Below are positions 33,867 to 42,442 of a stretch of DNA of 64,000 bases, one piece after another (position 1 is the first letter of the stretch; each line of letters opens with the position of its first letter). The stretch covers positions 62,001-126,000 of the forward strand of contig LUYM01000006.1 in the NCBI GenBank assembly GCA_001603275.1, read 5' to 3'. The notes beneath the pieces were generated by a model. It searched no databases. It was given only the letters and a program-made list of their open reading frames with translations, and was not told where the DNA came from. Position numbers and translations under genes: made by a program. Source of the DNA: Actinomycetales bacterium Actino_02. Its GTDB lineage: Bacteria; Actinomycetota; Actinomycetes; Propionibacteriales; Propionibacteriaceae.

Positions 33867-35195
33867 TCAGTAGATCCGCAGCAGGGTGAGGTCGGCGGTG
33901 TGCAGCGGGGAGACCGTCCAGGTCTGTGCGGCGCTCCCGGACTCGTCCAGCCGCAGCCGCAGCGTGTGCGGAGTCTCGATGAACGCGATCCGCACCTCCA
34001 GCGCCCCGGACGCATCGCTACCGGCCGCGACCGCGACCGGGATGCGGGTCTCGCCCAGCACCAGCTCCTGGCGCCGCCACGAGCCCGGCTCGGCGGTCAG
34101 CTCGGCTGCGGCCCCACCGTGGGTGAAGCCGAGCCGGTAGCCGGCCCCGTCGCGGCGGGCCCAGAGTCTGGTCAGCTCCGGCAGGTTCTGCTGCTCCTCG
34201 CGGGTCGGCCAGGTGCCAAGAGTCGCCGGGCCGTCGGCGGCCCACTCGCTGCCGACCTCGGCATCGTTGGGCACTGGCAGGGCGGCGTGTCCGACCGGAG
34301 TGGGCTCGCTGGGCAGCTCGGGGATCAGTTGATCCCAGACCAGATCCAGCAGTTCCTGGGTGAACGACTGCGCCGAGGTGATCGCGATCACCAGTTCGCG
34401 CTCCGGGATCACCAGCGAGAACTGGCCGAAAGCCCCGTCCAGTCGGAACCCTTCACGGCTCATCCAGCACTGATAGCCGTAGCCAAGGTTCCATTCCCGG
34501 GTCGGATCGACGGTCGGGATCTGCCGGGACGTGGCCCGAGCCACCCAGCCCTCGGGCAGCAGCCGGACGCCATTCCAGACGCCGTCGCAACGCAGCAGCT
34601 CGCCGATCTTGGCCAGGTCGGCCACCCGCAGGTGGGCACCGCTCCAGCCCAGAGCCCGGCCGAGCCGGTCGGTGTCCCAGTGCAGGTCGATGCCCAGCGG
34701 GCCGGTGAGCCGCGGACGCAGGTACTCGACCAGGTCCTCACCGGTGACCCGACGGATGATCTCGCCGAGCAGGAACGAGGCACCGTTGTTGTAGACGTGC
34801 CGGGAGCCCACCGGGGTCTGCGGACGGACGGCCAGCAGCCGGCTCACCCACTCCGCCTCCGGAAACTCGATGGCCGCATCGATCGTGTCCTGGTCGTGGC
34901 CGGTCGACATCGACAACAGGTGATGCACGGTGATCTGGCTGACCACCGGATCGCCGGGGTCGGCTTCGGGGAGCAGTGCCACCACCGGATCGTCCAGCTG
35001 CAGCCGGCCCTCGCCGATGGCCATGCCGATCGCGCTAGCCGTCAGCGTCTTGGAGACCGAGTAGACCAGCGGACGATCCTCGGCCTGCCAGGGCGTCCAA
35101 TAGTGCTCGACCAAGGTGCGTCCCGACTTCAGCACCAGCAGCGAGTGCAGCTCCAGATCGGGATGAGCCGCAACCGCGTCCAGGAAACTCAGCAC
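33867..35195 (-). CDS. Serine hydrolase of the beta-lactamase (class C) family
   Basis: About 442 residues from GTG 35195. The SxxK motif is SVSK (Ser46-Lys49) and YNN (135-137) provides the Tyr-x-Asn motif, as in EstB-like and 6-aminohexanoate-dimer-hydrolase-like esterases. The last ~130 residues form a separate beta-rich domain. No clear signal peptide is present, so a cytoplasmic esterase or amidase is more likely than a resistance enzyme. The start overlaps the stop of the aldo/keto reductase by seven bases (GTGCTGA), indicating coupling. Confidence 0.82.
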   Translation of the reverse strand: MLSFLDAVAAHPDLELHSLLVLKSGRTLVEHYWTPWQAEDRPLVYSVSKTLTASAIGMAIGEGRLQLDDPVVALLPEADPGDPVVSQITVHHLLSMSTGHDQDTIDAAIEFPEAEWVSRLLAVRPQTPVGSRHVYNNGASFLLGEIIRRVTGEDLVEYLRPRLTGPLGIDLHWDTDRLGRALGWSGAHLRVADLAKIGELLRCDGVWNGVRLLPEGWVARATSRQIPTVDPTREWNLGYGYQCWMSREGFRLDGAFGQFSLVIPERELVIAITSAQSFTQELLDLVWDQLIPELPSEPTPVGHAALPVPNDAEVGSEWAADGPATLGTWPTREEQQNLPELTRLWARRDGAGYRLGFTHGGAAAELTAEPGSWRRQELVLGETRIPVAVAAGSDASGALEVRIAFIETPHTLRLRLDESGSAAQTWTVSPLHTADLTLLRIY

Positions 35196-36199
35196 GGGCG
35201 AGTCTTCGGCGTGTTCTGTTCGGTCAGCGCCGGGTCGCGGACGACGACGTCGCCCAGCGCCTCGTCGATCCGGGCCATCAGCTCGGCCGGAATCTCCACC
35301 CCGGACGCGGCCACGTTCTCGGCGATCTGCTCGGGCCGGGAGGCGCCGATGATCGCGCAGCCCACGTTCGGGTTCTGCAACACCCAGGCCACGGCCAGCT
35401 GCGCCATGGTGATGCCGAGCTCGTCGGCGATCGGACGCAGCCGCTGTACGGCCTCCAAGGTCGGGGTCTCCATCAGTCGCTTGATGAAGTTGGCACCGCC
35501 GTTGACGTCGGTGGCCCGGGAGCCCTCGGGAACCGGCTGGCCGGGCAGGTACTTGCCGGTCAGGACGCCTTGGGCAACCGGCGACCAGCAGACCTGCGAA
35601 ACGCCGAGCTCCTCGGAGGTCGGCACCACCTGATCCTCGATCACCCGCCACAGCATCGAGTACTGCGGCTGGTTGGAGACCAACTGGAAGCCCAGGTCCT
35701 TGGCCATGGCGTGGCCGGCCCGGATCTGATCGGCGCTCCACTCCGAGACGCCGATGTAGAGCGCCTTGCCGGCCCGGACGACGTCGGCGAAGGCCTGCAT
35801 GGTCTCTTCCAGCGGGGTCTCGTAATCCCAGCGGTGTGCCTGGTACAGGTCGACATAGTCGGTGCCCAGCCGCTTCAGGGAGCCGTTGATCGACTCCATG
35901 ATGTGCTTGCGGGACAGCCCACAGTCGTTGGGTCCCATCGGGCCGGTCGGCCAGTAGACCTTGGTGAAGATCTCCAGTGACTCCCGGCGCTGCCCGGCCA
36001 GCGCCGCGCCGAGCACCGACTCGGCCACGGTGTTCGCGTAGACGTCCGCGGTGTCGAAGCTGGTGATGCCGGCCTCGAGGGCGGCGTGGACGCACTTGGT
36101 GGCGGTCTCGTTCTCGATCTGGGAGCCGTGGGTGATCCAGTTGCCGTAGCAGATTTCGGAGATCTTCAGCCCGGAGTTGCCGAGGTAGCGATGCTTCAT
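35189..36199 (-). CDS. Aldo/keto reductase
   Basis: The 336-residue TIM-barrel reductase has the catalytic set Asp and Tyr in FDTADVY, Lys in TKVYW and His in YQAHRWD, plus SNQPQYSML and the C-terminal NADPH-binding GASRPEQIAENV. It resembles the YghZ/Kv-beta-like branch. It likely reduces small aldehydes or ketones with NADPH. It is co-transcribed with the serine hydrolase through a seven-base overlap. Confidence 0.92.
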   Translation of the reverse strand: MKHRYLGNSGLKISEICYGNWITHGSQIENETATKCVHAALEAGITSFDTADVYANTVAESVLGAALAGQRRESLEIFTKVYWPTGPMGPNDCGLSRKHIMESINGSLKRLGTDYVDLYQAHRWDYETPLEETMQAFADVVRAGKALYIGVSEWSADQIRAGHAMAKDLGFQLVSNQPQYSMLWRVIEDQVVPTSEELGVSQVCWSPVAQGVLTGKYLPGQPVPEGSRATDVNGGANFIKRLMETPTLEAVQRLRPIADELGITMAQLAVAWVLQNPNVGCAIIGASRPEQIAENVAASGVEIPAELMARIDEALGDVVVRDPALTEQNTPKTRPC

Positions 36200-36256
36200 G
36201 CAGCCGAGCCTATGCCCTGGACAACAGCCTTCGGAATCGTCTGCACGAGGGGTGGA

Positions 36257-37078
36257 TCACTCCGCCGGCGCCACCGGGAACTGGATCTCGGTCACGTACT
36301 CGGAGGGGTCTGCGACGTCGCCGGGGGAGACCAGATAGACCTCGCGCGGTGCCCCGATCGGGGTGTGCCCGTGCTCCTGGATCCAGGCCTGCACGGCGGC
36401 GTAGGCCGGGCCCTCCTCCTCGTACGGTCCGTGATGGACGGTGCTGGCTACCGTCCGGGCCGGCATCTCGATCGACTGCACATCGCCCCATGCCGGGAAC
36501 GGTCCGCTGACCGGGAAGCCGAGCTCGAAGGGGGTCGGCGTCTCGTCGTCGAAGGGCTCGCTCATCGACAGGAACGGCGGTCCGGCGAAGGCCACCTGGC
36601 CGGCCGAGATCGCCGCGGCCAGCTGGCCGTACCCATCCTGGATCTTCTGAGTGACGCTCGAGGCCGTCGCCTCGGTGCGCAGCAGCGCGGCATGCCCGGC
36701 CGGCAGCTCTTTGAGGGTGACGTGGTAGTTCACAACAGTTCCTTCCCGTTCGATCAGGCGATGCAGGTAGGCCAGCGCACGCTGCTGTCGCTGCAGGTCG
36801 TCGGCCAGCCGGGTTTCATGGCGTTGCAGCAGCGCAACCACCGCCGTCCGGTCGGACGCGGCCAGCACCTGCCCGATCTCGGCCAGCGGCATCTGCACTT
36901 GGCGGAGCAGCCGGATCAGTTCGGCGGTGCCGACCTGGTCATAGCTGTAGTACCGGTAGCCGGTATCGGGATCCACCCAGGCCGGCACCAGTAACCCGGC
37001 GTCTGCGTAATGGCGAAGGGTCCGGATCGACAGTCGGGTCGCCTGGGCGAACCGTCCGATCTGCACCACGTTGGCCAT
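36257..37078 (-). CDS. MerR-family regulator with GyrI-like effector domain
   Basis: The 273-residue protein has a MerR winged helix (VQIGRFAQATRLSIRTLRHYADAGLL, residues 5-30, then DPDTGYRYYSYDQV), a coiled-coil dimer helix to about residue 110, and a C-terminal GyrI/AraC-effector-binding domain as in BltR/BmrR. It starts with TAGGAGG upstream. The domain is homologous to the stand-alone protein encoded just upstream at 37213-37686. Such regulators sense drug-like ligands; no efflux gene is adjacent. Confidence 0.92.
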   Translation of the reverse strand: MANVVQIGRFAQATRLSIRTLRHYADAGLLVPAWVDPDTGYRYYSYDQVGTAELIRLLRQVQMPLAEIGQVLAASDRTAVVALLQRHETRLADDLQRQQRALAYLHRLIEREGTVVNYHVTLKELPAGHAALLRTEATASSVTQKIQDGYGQLAAAISAGQVAFAGPPFLSMSEPFDDETPTPFELGFPVSGPFPAWGDVQSIEMPARTVASTVHHGPYEEEGPAYAAVQAWIQEHGHTPIGAPREVYLVSPGDVADPSEYVTEIQFPVAPAE

Positions 37079-37153
37079 CGCTGCCTCCTACCGAGGATCC
37101 TGCAGTCTCCCCTCACTGGAGAGTCAAGCAGAGCCGCTGAGTGCTCGCGTGCA

Positions 37154-37194
37154 CCCCCGCAGAAAATGGGGACTGTCCCCTTTATCTGCGGGGG
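37154..37194. repeat. Family B palindrome between the GyrI-like and MerR genes
   Basis: CCCCCGCAGAAAATGGGGAC and GTCCCCTTTATCTGCGGGGG form a long, nearly perfect inverted repeat (one-base centre). It lies just past the end of the GyrI-like gene and upstream of the MerR gene, both on the minus strand, and may separate their transcripts. Confidence 0.84.
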
Positions 37195-37212
37195 CAGCAG
37201 AGTGTCAGGTGC

Positions 37213-37686
37213 TCAGCGGTGCGCAATCGGGATCTGGATCTCGGTGATGTACTCCAGCGGGTCCATGGTGTCGGCCGGCGAGACCAGGTAGACCTCACGC
37301 GGGTAGCCGATCGACACGTAGCCGTGTGCGCTGATCCAGTCCTCAATGGCCCGGTAGGCCGGCCCGGCCTCGTCGTAGGGGCCGCGGTGGATCGCCGTGG
37401 CTACATCGCAGGCGGGCAGCTCGGTGCAGCGGACGTCCCCGTCGGCCGGAAACGGCACCGCGACCGGGAAGCCGAGCTGGATCTTCGCGGGCTGCTCCTC
37501 GTCGAAGATCTGCTCCATCACGAAGAAGGACGGGCCCGCGAAGGAGACCCCGGCCCGGGTGATGGCGGCGCCCAGCTCGGCGTAGCCGGACTTCACCACC
37601 GACACCATGTGTGAGGGATGTGCCTGCACCTCGATCACGGCAGCGTGCTGTGGTGGCAAGTGCCTGACGTCCACCTGGAACGACAT
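37213..37686 (-). CDS. Stand-alone GyrI-like small-molecule-binding protein
   Basis: The 157-residue protein consists of one GyrI-like (AraC effector-binding) domain. It shares the order DGD..C/S.E.PA, HxGPYDE/EEGPAY, PREVYLVSP and EYxTEIQ with the C-terminal half of the neighbouring MerR protein, so the two are paralogous by duplication. It starts after GGGAGG. It may bind or hydrolyse hydrophobic compounds; a function beyond ligand binding is not evident. Confidence 0.87.
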   Translation of the reverse strand: MSFQVDVRHLPPQHAAVIEVQAHPSHMVSVVKSGYAELGAAITRAGVSFAGPSFFVMEQIFDEEQPAKIQLGFPVAVPFPADGDVRCTELPACDVATAIHRGPYDEAGPAYRAIEDWISAHGYVSIGYPREVYLVSPADTMDPLEYITEIQIPIAHR

Positions 37687-37816
37687 TCGTAGAACCTCCC
37701 GATCGGCCCCCGCCGATCAGCGACTCCGATAGCTCAAGTGGAAGCTACAGCCCGGTGGTCAGTCAAGGCTCCGAATGGGTAAAGCCGGGCCTCCTTTCGG
37801 CTACCCGACATGAGAA

Positions 37817-37850
37817 AGGGCGTCCCGGATCAGCAGATCCGGGACGCCCT
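37817..37850 (-). terminator. Strong intrinsic terminator of the DivIVA-like operon
   Basis: AGGGCGTCCCGGATC (37817-37831) pairs perfectly with GATCCGGGACGCCCT around AGCA, giving a 15-bp stem. On the minus strand it is followed by TTCTC and lies 14 bases after the stop of the coiled-coil gene. Confidence 0.86.
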
Positions 37851-37863
37851 CTCGCTAGACAGG

Positions 37864-38877
37864 TCAGACCTCGCTGGCCTCCGCCGCGGTGTCTGCTGCG
37901 GGCGTCTCGACCGGGCTGGCCGCCGAGGTCGGAATCGGAGCGAGCTCGATCTCGTCCAGTTCGGCCAGCGGGGAGGACACCGTGCCACCGAGGGTGGCCA
38001 GCATCTGCCGGACGTTGGCCAGCTGGGCGTTGATCGCATCCCGACGACCGGTGGCCGCCTGGAGTTCGCGCTCGGACTCGCGACGGATCTTCAGCGCGGC
38101 CAGGCGGGCTGCCTCGACGTGCTGGATGGCCTCTTCGCGAGCGGCCTTGATCGTGGACTCGGCCTGGACCTTGGCCTCGGCCAGGGCGCGGTCGCCCTCC
38201 ATCTCCAGAGCCACCTGGCGCTCCTGGGCCCGGTTGATGGCCTGCTCATTGGCGGCCATCTGGGCGGCGAACTCCTCGGCGGCCTTGTCCCGGCGCTCGG
38301 CCAGCGAGCGCTCGAACTCGGCGGCAGCGGCGGCGGCGCGGGCGCGCTGGTGCTCGTAGACGGCCTCGGCCTCCTCGCGGCGGGCCACGGCCTCACGGTC
38401 GGCGTAGTCGACGATCTCGTCGGCCTGCCGCTTGGCGGCCTCGACGATGCGGGCAGCTTCGGTGTCGGCCTTGCTGACCACGTCGCGGGCGTAGCGGTCG
38501 GCTGCGCTCTTGGTCTGGTTGGCGGCCTCCTCGGCCTCGGCGGTGAGCCGCTCGGCCTCGGCCTTGGCGCGGGTCTTCAGCTCGTCCGCCTCATCCTCGG
38601 CCAGGGCCAGCATCCGGCCGATCCGGGCGCCCAAGTCGTTGAAGCTCGGCTGCTCGGACGGCTGGTTCTGCTCGACCGCGGCCAGCCGGGTGCGGTAGCC
38701 GCTCAGCTGCTCCTCCAGCTGGGCCACCGTGGCCTGCAGCTTGGTGGCCTCGATGGCGCTGTCCGCCGCCTCCGAGCGGGCTTGGTCACGGGCCTTGGCC
38801 AAATCACCAATGGCGCGGTCGACCTCGGTCGGATCGTAGCCGCGCAGCACCGTCTTGAATCCGGGGATCTGGATCAT
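37864..38877 (-). CDS. DivIVA-domain coiled-coil protein
   Basis: The 337-residue protein starts with a short DivIVA-like N-terminal segment (FKTVLRGYDPTEVDRAIGDL). Residues about 25-290 are almost entirely charged, Ala-rich heptads predicted to form a long coiled coil. The last ~45 residues are Pro/Ala/acidic and disordered. Such proteins recruit cell-wall machinery to poles or septa in actinomycetes. It follows a second coiled-coil gene by two bases and ends at a strong terminator. Confidence 0.83.
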   Translation of the reverse strand: MIQIPGFKTVLRGYDPTEVDRAIGDLAKARDQARSEAADSAIEATKLQATVAQLEEQLSGYRTRLAAVEQNQPSEQPSFNDLGARIGRMLALAEDEADELKTRAKAEAERLTAEAEEAANQTKSAADRYARDVVSKADTEAARIVEAAKRQADEIVDYADREAVARREEAEAVYEHQRARAAAAAAEFERSLAERRDKAAEEFAAQMAANEQAINRAQERQVALEMEGDRALAEAKVQAESTIKAAREEAIQHVEAARLAALKIRRESERELQAATGRRDAINAQLANVRQMLATLGGTVSSPLAELDEIELAPIPTSAASPVETPAADTAAEASEV

Positions 38878-38879
38878 CT

Positions 38880-40304
38880 CTATTCTTCCATTCCTTGCTG
38901 GTTCGCTGCTGCGGGTCGTTCGGCGGCAAGCGCCTCAATGACCCCGGATAGGTGCCCTAGTTGGGCGGTGATGTCTTCTCGTCTCTTGGCCAACACCGAG
39001 ACCTCGGCGCGGGCTCGCTCCATCTGAGCTCGCGCCTCCGCGCGGACGGCATCCGCATCGGCACGTGCTTGGTTTAGCAGATCAACCGCCTCGCGGCGGA
39101 TCTCTCCAGCTTTTTCATAGGTATCACGCTGGAGTCGTTCCAAATCGTTGGTGGTCCGCTCCCGAATCAGTCGGGCGCCACTCTCGGCTTCCTCCACCCG
39201 CAGCCGGGCCCGCTCCAGCTGGGCGGTGACCTCGGCAGTGGTGTTGCGCAGTTCGCGCTCGGACTCGTCCTTCGCGCGCTGGACGATGCTCTCCGCCTCG
39301 ATCCTGGCCGACTCCAGGACGGCCTTGGCCTTGGCTTCGATCTCGGTGGCGGTCGCCTTGGCCGCGGCGATGGCGGCCGCATTGCGATGCTCGGTGGTGG
39401 TGGCCGCGATCTGCGCCTTCTCCCGGATATCGCGGACGTGTGCCGCGACCTTGTCCCGCTCGGTGCGCTTGATGTTCTCCACCTCGGCGGCGACGCTCTG
39501 GTGCATCTCGGCCGCCTCTTCCTTCACCCGGGCAGCCTCGGCGTTGGCGGCGGCCAGCAGCCCGTCGGCGTAGCGGCGGGCCTCATCGATGAGGCGCTCA
39601 CGCTCAGCCTGAGCGGCGCTCACCTCGGCCAGCGCGGTCTGCTTCAACTCAGCCAGTTCGGCGTCGGAGGCGGCCCGCTGCTGGGCCAGCTCGGTCTCGA
39701 CATCGATCCGGTGCTGATCCAGCTCGGCGGTGGTGGTCTCGGCCAGCTCGGTCAGCTCCTTGGCCAGCCGGTCGCGTCGCTGTGCTTCCTCGGCGGCCAG
39801 CACCTGCTGCCGGCTCTCCACTTGGGCGTCCAGCTCGGCCAGCTTGGCCTCTGCGGTGTGCTGGGCGTCGATGGTGGCTGCGGTGGCCTCTTCGAGCATC
39901 TGTTCGGACTTGTGCCGGGCTTCTGCGACCAACTGGTCGGCCTCGTCCCGGGCTGCGGCCAGCATTTCGGCCGCGGTGTGCTCGGCGGTCTGGGTGATCA
40001 TGGTGGCCTGCTCGGTCGCGTCCGACAGCAGGCTCATGGCGTCCCGGCGGGATTCCTCCAGTCGGGAGTTGGCGGTGGCGATCGCCGTGGCGACGTCCGC
40101 CTCTCGCTCGGCGATCTCGCCGTTCAGCTGCTCGAGCACCGCGCGTTGAGCGAGGATCTCGGCCCGAATCTGGTCTGCCTCGGCCTGGGCTTCGATCCGC
40201 AGCTGATCGGCCAGGTTCTGCGCATGGGTGAGGATTTCGGTGGCGTGTCGGGTGAGGTCACTGCCGGCCTGCTGATCGCCAGGGACGGCAGAAGAGTCGG
40301 ACAC
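38880..40304 (-). CDS. Long coiled-coil protein (Scy/FilP/DivIVA-like)
   Basis: About 474 residues from GTG 40304 (TTG 40310, with GGGA five bases before it, is an alternative). Nearly the whole protein is Ala/Glu/Arg-rich heptads without prolines, predicted as one continuous coiled coil of about 400 residues. It carries no enzymatic motif. It is co-transcribed with the DivIVA-domain protein at two bases' distance and divergent from thrC. A cytoskeletal or polarity scaffold role is likely by analogy to Streptomyces Scy and FilP. The longer frame to 40493 would overlap the thrC start and is rejected. Confidence 0.75.
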   Translation of the reverse strand: MSDSSAVPGDQQAGSDLTRHATEILTHAQNLADQLRIEAQAEADQIRAEILAQRAVLEQLNGEIAEREADVATAIATANSRLEESRRDAMSLLSDATEQATMITQTAEHTAAEMLAAARDEADQLVAEARHKSEQMLEEATAATIDAQHTAEAKLAELDAQVESRQQVLAAEEAQRRDRLAKELTELAETTTAELDQHRIDVETELAQQRAASDAELAELKQTALAEVSAAQAERERLIDEARRYADGLLAAANAEAARVKEEAAEMHQSVAAEVENIKRTERDKVAAHVRDIREKAQIAATTTEHRNAAAIAAAKATATEIEAKAKAVLESARIEAESIVQRAKDESERELRNTTAEVTAQLERARLRVEEAESGARLIRERTTNDLERLQRDTYEKAGEIRREAVDLLNQARADADAVRAEARAQMERARAEVSVLAKRREDITAQLGHLSGVIEALAAERPAAANQQGMEE

Positions 40305-40434
40305 AGACAAATGGTCCCGGTAATCCCTTGTCGGGGCAACCCGCCACCCGCATTTTGACGAGAGTCTCTGAGGTTGCGGTCCAGCCTTATCCGAGGGAAT
40401 TCCGGGGCCGGAGAGCCCCGGTAGAGTTTGCCGG

Positions 40435-41889
40435 GTGCAGTACGTCTCCACACGGTCGTCCGACGACAGCGCCGAGTTCGGCTTCAGCGACATCCTGCTT
40501 GCCGGGCTGGCCGCGGACGGCGGCCTGTTCGTCCCGGCGCACTACCCGCGGCTGAGCGCTGCAGAGCTCGCCGACTGGCGGGAAATCCTGCGAGTCGAGG
40601 GCTATGCCGCCCTGGCCCACGCCGTGCTGTCGAGGTTCATCACCGACATCGACACCGACGTGCTGCGGACGCTGTGCGAGCGGGCCTACAACGACCAGGT
40701 TTTCGCCACCGCCGACATCGTTCCGGTTTCCGAGCTGGACGGCGGATTGTGGCTGGGTCATCTTTCCGACGGGCCGACTGCTGCATTCAAAGATCTGGCG
40801 ATGCAATTGTTGGGTCAGTTCTTCGAGTATGAACTCGGACGGCGCGGCACCCAGTTGAACATCCTCGGCGCGACCAGTGGCGACACCGGCTCGGCCGCCG
40901 AGCACGCCATGCTCGGCCGGCACGGGATCCGGGTCTTCATGCTCACCCCGGCCGGTCGGATGACCCCCTTCCAGCAGGCCCAGATGTTCAGCCTGGACGA
41001 CCCCGGCATCATCAACATCGCCGTCGACGGGGTCTTCGACGACTGCCAGGATCTGGTCAAGACGGTTGCCGGCGATCTGGAGTTCAAGCAGCGCTATGCC
41101 CTCGGCGCGGTAAACTCGATCAACTGGGCCCGGCTGGTGGCCCAAGTCGTCTACTACGTGGCCTGCTGGCTGCGGGTGACCACCGCCGACGATCAGCAGG
41201 TCGACTTCTGTGTGCCGACCGGCAACTTCGGCAACATCTGCGCCGGCCATGTGGCCCGGATGATCGGCATTCCGATCAACACCTTGGTGCTGGCCACCAA
41301 CGAGAACAACGTGCTGGACGAGTTCTTCCGCACCGGCGTCTACCGGGTGCGCAGTTCGGCCGAGACTGCGGCCACCTCCAGCCCCAGCATGGATATCTCC
41401 AAGGCGTCCAACTTCGAGCGGTTCGTCTTCGACCTGCTCGGACGCGATGGCGTCCGGGTGCGCCGGCTCTTCGGTGAGGAGTTGGCGACGAAGGGCTTCT
41501 TCGACCTGTCCGGCACGCCGGAGTTCGCCGAACTGCGCTCTCGCTACGGCTTCGTCTCCGGATCCTCGACTCATGCCGACCGGGTGGCCCAGATCCGTGA
41601 GCTGTACGCCCGCGATGGTGTGCTGATCGACCCGCACACGGCGGACGCGGTGAAGGTAGCCCGCGAACACGTCCAGCCGGGGATCCCGATGATCGTGCTG
41701 GAGACCGCCCTGCCGGTGAAGTTCGCCGAGACCATCATCGAGGCCATCGGGGTGGCCCCGGAGCGTCCGGCCCGGTTCGTCGGCATCGAGGATCTGCCGC
41801 GCACCGTGGTGGCCCTGCCCAATGACCCGGACGCCTTGAAGCGGCTGATCGTCGAGCGGGCCGAGCCCGCCTCGAACCCGGTTCGCTGA
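40435..41889 (+). CDS. thrC: Threonine synthase
   Basis: The 484-residue PLP enzyme converts O-phosphohomoserine to threonine. It has the PLP Lys119 in GPTAAFKDLAMQ, the phosphate loop GATSGDTGSAAEHA, PTGNFGNICAGH and the N-terminal swivel region of the long (E. coli/yeast type) threonine synthases. It starts at a GTG at 40435. No hom or thrB is in the window, so it is separate from those pathway genes here. Confidence 0.95.
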   Translation: MQYVSTRSSDDSAEFGFSDILLAGLAADGGLFVPAHYPRLSAAELADWREILRVEGYAALAHAVLSRFITDIDTDVLRTLCERAYNDQVFATADIVPVSELDGGLWLGHLSDGPTAAFKDLAMQLLGQFFEYELGRRGTQLNILGATSGDTGSAAEHAMLGRHGIRVFMLTPAGRMTPFQQAQMFSLDDPGIINIAVDGVFDDCQDLVKTVAGDLEFKQRYALGAVNSINWARLVAQVVYYVACWLRVTTADDQQVDFCVPTGNFGNICAGHVARMIGIPINTLVLATNENNVLDEFFRTGVYRVRSSAETAATSSPSMDISKASNFERFVFDLLGRDGVRVRRLFGEELATKGFFDLSGTPEFAELRSRYGFVSGSSTHADRVAQIRELYARDGVLIDPHTADAVKVAREHVQPGIPMIVLETALPVKFAETIIEAIGVAPERPARFVGIEDLPRTVVALPNDPDALKRLIVERAEPASNPVR

Positions 41890-41915
41890 AGCCTGGGTGG
41901 ACTAGGCTCACCGAC

Positions 41916-42437
41916 GTGAAGGTGGACGAGCTGCGGCTGCTCTATGCGCCCGTGGTGGTGACCAGCTGCGAGTGGCGGACCATCGGACTGGCCGACCCCG
42001 ATCAGCTGGCCGACCAGGTCTTCGCCATCGCCGAGCGGCAGCCGGATCCGGACCTGCACGATCTGTATCGGATCATCGAACGGGTCGCGCTGGAGGCGTT
42101 CGCCCGGCATGCCGATCAGACCGGTCTGATGGCCCGACTGGCGTCGCTGGGTCGAGGCTTCGACGCTCCGGAGGAACTGCGCAACATGCTGGCCGCACTG
42201 AGCCGGTTGCGTCAGTCGGATCGGGATCTGCTGCAGCGCCGGCATTGGGACAGTCTCGATCTGCTGGAGTTGGCCGAGTCGCTGCGGACGTCCCCGGATC
42301 AGGCCCGGATCCTGCTGGCCCGGGCCGAGGAGCGCTTCCTCGGCAAGGCGCGGCGCTTCAATCGCGAACTGGCAATGACGGATGTGGCCACGGTCATCAT
42401 TTCGCTCAAGCCGGGCGAGCGTCGTCGCTACCCCTAG
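41916..42437 (+). CDS. Small sigma-70-like / helix-turn-helix protein
   Basis: The 173-residue protein has an N-terminal helical part (DPDQLADQVFAIAERQPDPDLHDLYRIIERVALEAF) and a later LSRLRQSDRDLLQRRHWDSLDLLELAESLRTSPDQARILLARAEERF that reads like sigma region 4. The first half resembles region 2 only loosely. It starts at a GTG 26 bases after thrC. It may be a degenerate ECF-type sigma or a sigma-related DNA-binding protein; no anti-sigma gene is adjacent. Confidence 0.6.
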   Translation: MKVDELRLLYAPVVVTSCEWRTIGLADPDQLADQVFAIAERQPDPDLHDLYRIIERVALEAFARHADQTGLMARLASLGRGFDAPEELRNMLAALSRLRQSDRDLLQRRHWDSLDLLELAESLRTSPDQARILLARAEERFLGKARRFNRELAMTDVATVIISLKPGERRRYP

Positions 42438-42442
42438 CCGGT

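Noticed and set aside
33867-35195. Beta-lactamase resistance gene
   Set aside because: It has SxxK and YxN motifs but no evident signal peptide and has an extra C-terminal domain and coupling to an aldo/keto reductase, which fits an esterase-type relative better.
35196-36095. Extension of the serine hydrolase into the aldo/keto reductase region
   Set aside because: The added residues are Arg-rich and antisense-like because they lie in another frame of the reductase gene; the seven-base GTGCTGA overlap gives a sensible start.
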